This document shows, piece by piece, positions 60,101 to 64,000 of a stretch of 64,000 nucleotides of DNA. The notes under the pieces are model-generated. The model searched no databases and was not told the DNA's origin. It was given only the letters and a program-made list of their open reading frames with translations. A program made the position numbers and the translations under genes. The first letter of the stretch is position 1; each line of letters opens with the position of its first letter. The DNA is from Nectonema munidae (Eukaryota; Nematomorpha; Nectonematoida; Nectonematidae), in assembly GCA_030549495.1 (NCBI GenBank), contig JAUIRK010000969.1:434001-498000 (forward strand), in the 5' to 3' direction.

Positions 60101-60429
60101 GTAAGTGCAAACGCCAAATGCCTTAATATTTGCCCACCTACGATCTGATTTATCAAGAAGGAAATTGGGATCGAACACATAAATTGGATCCAAAATATTA
60201 TGATTCTATGATTGTCCAAATACAAAAAGGATCCTTCAAATATTAAGTGAGCGCTCCTGAATGAGAAAATAAATGTATATTCATGAATTTTTAAAAGTCA
60301 TAATGCGGCTTCAAACTTCGAATATTTTGGCGACTTCAACGTCTAAAATATCTATTAAAATTCCTTTTAGCTAAAATAAATTCTTTGACTAAAATTTTGT
60401 AGTCATTTATTGCTACAAAAAATATAAAA

Positions 60430-61596
60430 TACCGTATATATTTTACAAAAAGATCTTTACTTGATTTTGTCAAATAAAAGAATCAGTAAAGAAGCCCTGG
60501 CTAACACTGTCTTATTCTTATTGGATAAAATTAATACTAAAAATGATATTAATCACAAATCGCTTAAAAATATAGAAGAAAAAATTGATGTATTATGTAA
60601 CAAAGTGCACATTTGTAGTGTAAATACACATAAATATAATAGTAAAATGAGTTATTCAGACGCACTAAATTGTAAGGATTCTAATAACAAAATTAAAAAT
60701 AATGAATTTGATTATGGTAGATCATTATTAGTCAAAGTTTTAGAAGAGATTAAATAAATTAAAAAAAATGATGCCAGAAAGTTAATAAAAGATGAAGTAG
60801 GGCTAGCAAAATCTGATATTAGTAAGGTTAAAATAAATAAAAACGAAAATATTTTATATGAATTTGAAAATTTTCAACAAAAAGAAAGTTGTCTTGAACT
60901 TTTAAAATCTCGAGGTTTTTCACTCAAAAAACCTCTACCGAAGATTTCGGAACTATTTCTAAAAGCTTTTCCAAATTTTATGTCAGCAGATGTAGAAAAA
61001 AAGTATAAAATTAAACAATGAGTTGAGTGATGAAGAAGAAATAAAACTTTATAAACTTAAGGAATACAAAGAGAGTTTTTCTAAAAATGTTATTAAATAT
61101 TTAAAAAACAAGGTAAACTTTACTTAGGTATTTTGATTGTTCTTTTTGAAGTATGCATACGAAAGCAAGACAATGTTATAATTGTTTTAAATATGGACAT
61201 ATAGCTAAACAATGTTTAAATAAGAAAGTTTGTCCAAAATGTGGTGATAATGAAGGAATAAAAAAAATTGAAAAGGATTGCGTTAAATGTAGGAATAGTA
61301 ACAAGCAAACAATTAGTTGTTTAAATTGCTGTAAAATTAAATATATTGATTTTAATCATAGTGTTTTATCAATTTATTGCCCTACTAGAATTAAGATTCA
61401 AAACTCGATTGTTGAAAAGCTTAAGAATGATATTAATAATTTAGAATTATGATGAGTGATGAATTTTTAATGATAACCTTGAAAATTCATTACATTCAGA
61501 TTTTACTAATTTAACCTTGCAAAATACAAATATTGAAAGAGATATCACTGAAATGAATAAATCCCTAGGTAGTTTTAATATTATGTCAATAAATAT
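60430..61596 (+). mobile_element. LINE 5' part (ORF1), interrupted by hAT
   Basis: Frames: SKRISKEALANTVLFLLDKI then SKMSYSDALN (60461-60757), a broken middle with KQ.ESCLELLKSR-like words, and a knuckle region (61153-61452). The start of the endonuclease, SFNIMSINIRG, appears at 61571-61603, where hAT sequence begins. SYSDAL corresponds to SYADAV in the LINE at 5416-12105, so the two are related. Confidence 0.75.
61153..61452 (+). pseudogene. LINE ORF1 zinc-knuckle region
   Basis: 99 codons with three cysteine knuckles: CYNCFKYGHIAKQC, CPKCGDN ... C..C and CLNCCKIKYIDFNHSVLSIY followed by C. This is the CCHC set of a non-LTR gag-like ORF1. The downstream endonuclease motif in the same element argues for a LINE. 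Confidence 0.75.
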
Positions 61597-61835
61597 TAGG
61601 GGTGACCGGATAGTATATCCGGCCGGATATTTTGCCGGATACTGACGATTATTTAATATTCGGCATTAATGCAGGATACTTCTCATAACCCGCCGCATAT
61701 ACTGGATAGTTGCAAACCGATATTATCAATTAATAATTATCTTAAAAAATATAAACTGCATAAATTTGTGAAAAAATATTTCTTTATTCAATGGCTAATG
61801 AAAATTTTACAAAATCAAGTATCATATGACATTTA

Positions 61836-63751
61836 TTATAAAAATTTTCTACCGTTGTGGTGAATGAACAGAAGCATCTCTCCCTTTTCAAGCAAAAGTT
61901 TTGTGCGTTTTTCCTCAAAAATATTGCCGTATTCTGAAAAAAGACGCTCAGAGTAAACGGATGATGCAGGCGTACATAGGTATTTAGCCGTAAGTTTTTT
62001 AAGCAGTGGAAATTTATCTTCCATTTTCCAATACTTCAGGGGCATTTGTTTCTTTCAAGAAGTGGAATGCGGAGGTAGAGTTCTAATTCACTGGCTGCCT
62101 CATCTTCGATATCTTTCTTGGAGATACTTATTGTTGAATCTTTATGTGTTCTAGCAATTTCTTCGAAGCAAGCCATGAAATCATCATTGCTTCTATCTTC
62201 GACTAATTTGTTAGTTTGACAGGTAAGTTGACCAGATTCTTCAACAGTCTCCACACTGTTAATATCAGAACTGTGGTGCTTAAGTAACGTGTTAAGGATT
62301 AAAGTTTTTCCAAATGTCTTATCGTTGAGAAACTGCACTTTAAAGCGTGGATCAAGAACTGTCGGCAGCACATATGATGGGTTCCTCATGATATCAAGAC
62401 CAGAACCAGAAGCATTGAAAAACCTAGCACGTAGTGCAGACAGGAGTTTCTGTTTGGTCATTTTTATGCCTTCTTTATCGGTGGCCTTTTCAAGGTATCT
62501 TTCTAGAGTGCTTACATTTGGAATGACGGTTGAAAGAGGACATGATTCTGCACTCATTTCAAGAGTGAGCTGGAAGCAAGGCAGAAGTATGGTTACTATT
62601 TGATCAATAATTTGCCACTCACAAGAAGAAAAAATTGGTAGATCATCATGGTCAGAGATGTATAGTAGCTGCACAGGTCTTTTTAGCTTTGGTAGCCGCT
62701 TTAACATTAAATATGCACTACTGTTCCAACTAGTCGGAACATCCTGTACTAGTAAAAGTGGTAACTTTCCCGTTTCTGCATTCTGCAATTGGATAGCCTT
62801 GAATTCACCACAGCCCTTGGCAGAATGGTTGAAGTGTGTAGCCAACCTACGGCTTTTTAATAATACATCTTTCACAGATTTTTGAGATAGAATGGCATCG
62901 TTTATGATTAGTTGGATGATATGAATTGAACATTGAACAGACTCGATCTCTGGAAGATTGCTTCCAAGCAACATATTTTTTGCACCATCTCTAACAAGTA
63001 CATGTCTTCTTGAAGCATCAATATTCCAACACTCCCACATGCTCTTAAGTTGGTTAGCAATGTTAACACCTGTATGCGGGTTGGCAAAGTGAGAAACATG
63101 TAGAACTGCATTCTTTCGTGCATATTCAGCAGTGATCCAGTGAGCAGAAAGAGACAAGAAAGTTTCATGAGATGAGGAACATGTCCAAATGTCAGATGTA
63201 AAACTAACATGGTAAAGGTGCTTTTGACACCTCAACAGCAACATCATTTCGTAGTTCTTTATAGAAGTCTGGTAAAACATTGTCAGAGAAAAATCTTCTG
63301 CTAGGTATGACATACTGTGGCTGTAAATGCGCCATAAGACCAATGAAACCTTCATCTTCGACCATACTGAAAGGCTGGTTATCCAATGCCATCATGAGAA
63401 GAATCTTTTTATGAATTTTTTAGCTCTAGTATCATTAATGTCCCACAATTTTTTTTTATCGAACGTTTTCTGTAAAGACAATTGTACCATTTTTCTTTCC
63501 CTAGGCGGGATATTCTTGGATTCATCATATTCTTCAGAAGACTCTCGTGTGGTTTTGTTCTGACGCATTCCTTGTTTTGCTTCCTGGTATTCTTTGTGAT
63601 GCAAAACTTTCGTGTGGTTGTGCAAATGTCTCGTGCTGAATGACTTGGGCTTTCCCTTGCCTCTTTTTATCAATTTATTACAAACCATACACCGCGCAGA
63701 TGGATCGCAAGAATCATTAATCTTAAAAAGACTCCAGATAAAGCTCGACAT
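61836..63751 (-). pseudogene. ZBED-like hAT transposase
   Basis: About 630 codons in four pieces. N-terminal BED finger: ARCMVCNKLIKRGKGKPKSF with HLHNHTKVLHH. Next: QPFSMVEDEGFIGLM, then the catalytic domain with VSFTSDIWTCSSS and VRDGAKNMLLGSNLP, then ESVQCSIHIIQLIINDAIL and DVPTSWNSSAYLMLKRL. C-terminal dimerisation: PLLKKLTAKYLCTPASSVYS followed by ERLFS. The main frame 63355-62036 is open for 439 codons. Breaks near 63390, 63215 and 62040 separate the rest. The few breaks suggest a young copy. Confidence 0.88.
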
Positions 63752-63882
63752 CGTGACGAAAAATTAACACAAAATTATAAGGCAAGTAATTGTTAACGTT
63801 ACCTCTCAGACTTCTTAAACAAAAAGAAAAAGAATAAACATATATGTGTCAGATCACTTATATTTAATACACTTATATTAAT

Positions 63883-63923
63883 ACTATTTAATGCATACAT
63901 TGTGTATGTATGCATTAAATAGT
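63883..63923. repeat. perfect 18-bp hairpin
   Basis: ACTATTTAATGCATACAT at 63883-63900, a 5-nt loop TGTGT, then the exact complement at 63906-63923. It lies upstream of the hAT transposase start, inside the element. Confidence 0.9.
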
Positions 63924-64000
63924 GATGATGATTAATGAGAATATGATTAAATACAAATATCAAATCGCATACTCATAATGTTGAGTAATATTATGAACAG

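Larger units (their letters stand above)
61597..64000 (-). mobile_element. hAT transposon, BED-finger type, runs off the window
   Basis: The left end is TAGGGGTGACCGGATAG at 61597, followed by internal repeats of CCGGATAT/CCGGCCGGATATT. Its gene reads leftward (61836-63751). No matching right end (CTATCCGGTCACC...) is found before 64000, so the element continues past the window. It interrupts the LINE endonuclease at MSINI. Confidence 0.82.

Noticed and set aside
60461-61452. CCHC knuckles could indicate an LTR-type gag.
   Set aside because: The knuckle spacing and the following endonuclease motif (MSINIRG), plus similarity to the LINE at 8058, indicate a non-LTR element. No LTRs were seen.

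Overview
The window is eukaryotic, very AT-rich and almost entirely intronic. Nineteen short exons on the plus strand, from about 1200 to 60100, join in one consistent reading frame (3234 nt, 1078 codons). They encode the middle and C-terminal parts of a TRPN/NompC-type mechanosensitive channel: a run of about 17-18 ankyrin repeats, a linker, S1-S6 with a pore, the TRP helix (TYQRIQ followed by QSDIEWKFG) and part of the cytosolic tail. The 5' end of the gene lies before position 1 and the 3' end probably lies beyond the last exon seen. TRPN occurs in arthropods, nematodes, cnidarians and some lower vertebrates. With the intron content, this suggests an invertebrate, perhaps an arthropod, but the species cannot be named from the sequence.

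The introns range from 60 bp to about 14 kb, and the long ones are filled with mobile DNA. (1) Intron 1335-15136 holds a decayed LINE copy, a hAT fragment and a three-deep nest: a Tigger/pogo element was split by a LINE, and that LINE was split by a palindromic Merlin element. (2) Intron 20262-26952 holds a hAT element with exact 8-bp target duplications whose transposase gene carries five near-identical 212-bp tandem copies. (3) Intron 27154-28861 has only a hAT-end-like fragment. (4) Intron 28967-31535 holds a second Tigger. (5) Intron 31635-42965 holds two head-to-tail copies of an unassigned multi-copy protein family, a near full-length LINE and a TTAA-flanked MITE. (6) Intron 43188-44919 holds a hAT MITE with exact target duplications. 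(7) Intron 47360-50417 holds an RTE-like LINE fragment. (8) Intron 52743-59919 is a satellite field: a pogo-like end, a 97-bp-arm hairpin, a 36-bp array, a 347-bp duplication, a 262-bp array, a 163-bp unit and a 28-bp array. (9) Beyond the last exon, a LINE 5' part is interrupted by a BED-finger hAT that runs off the window. tRNA-derived SINE-like sequences are scattered through the introns.

The only host gene with good support is the TRPN channel. Every other coding stretch belongs to a mobile element. No LTR retroelement, Polinton, other virus-like element, toxin gene, rRNA or functional tRNA gene was recognised.
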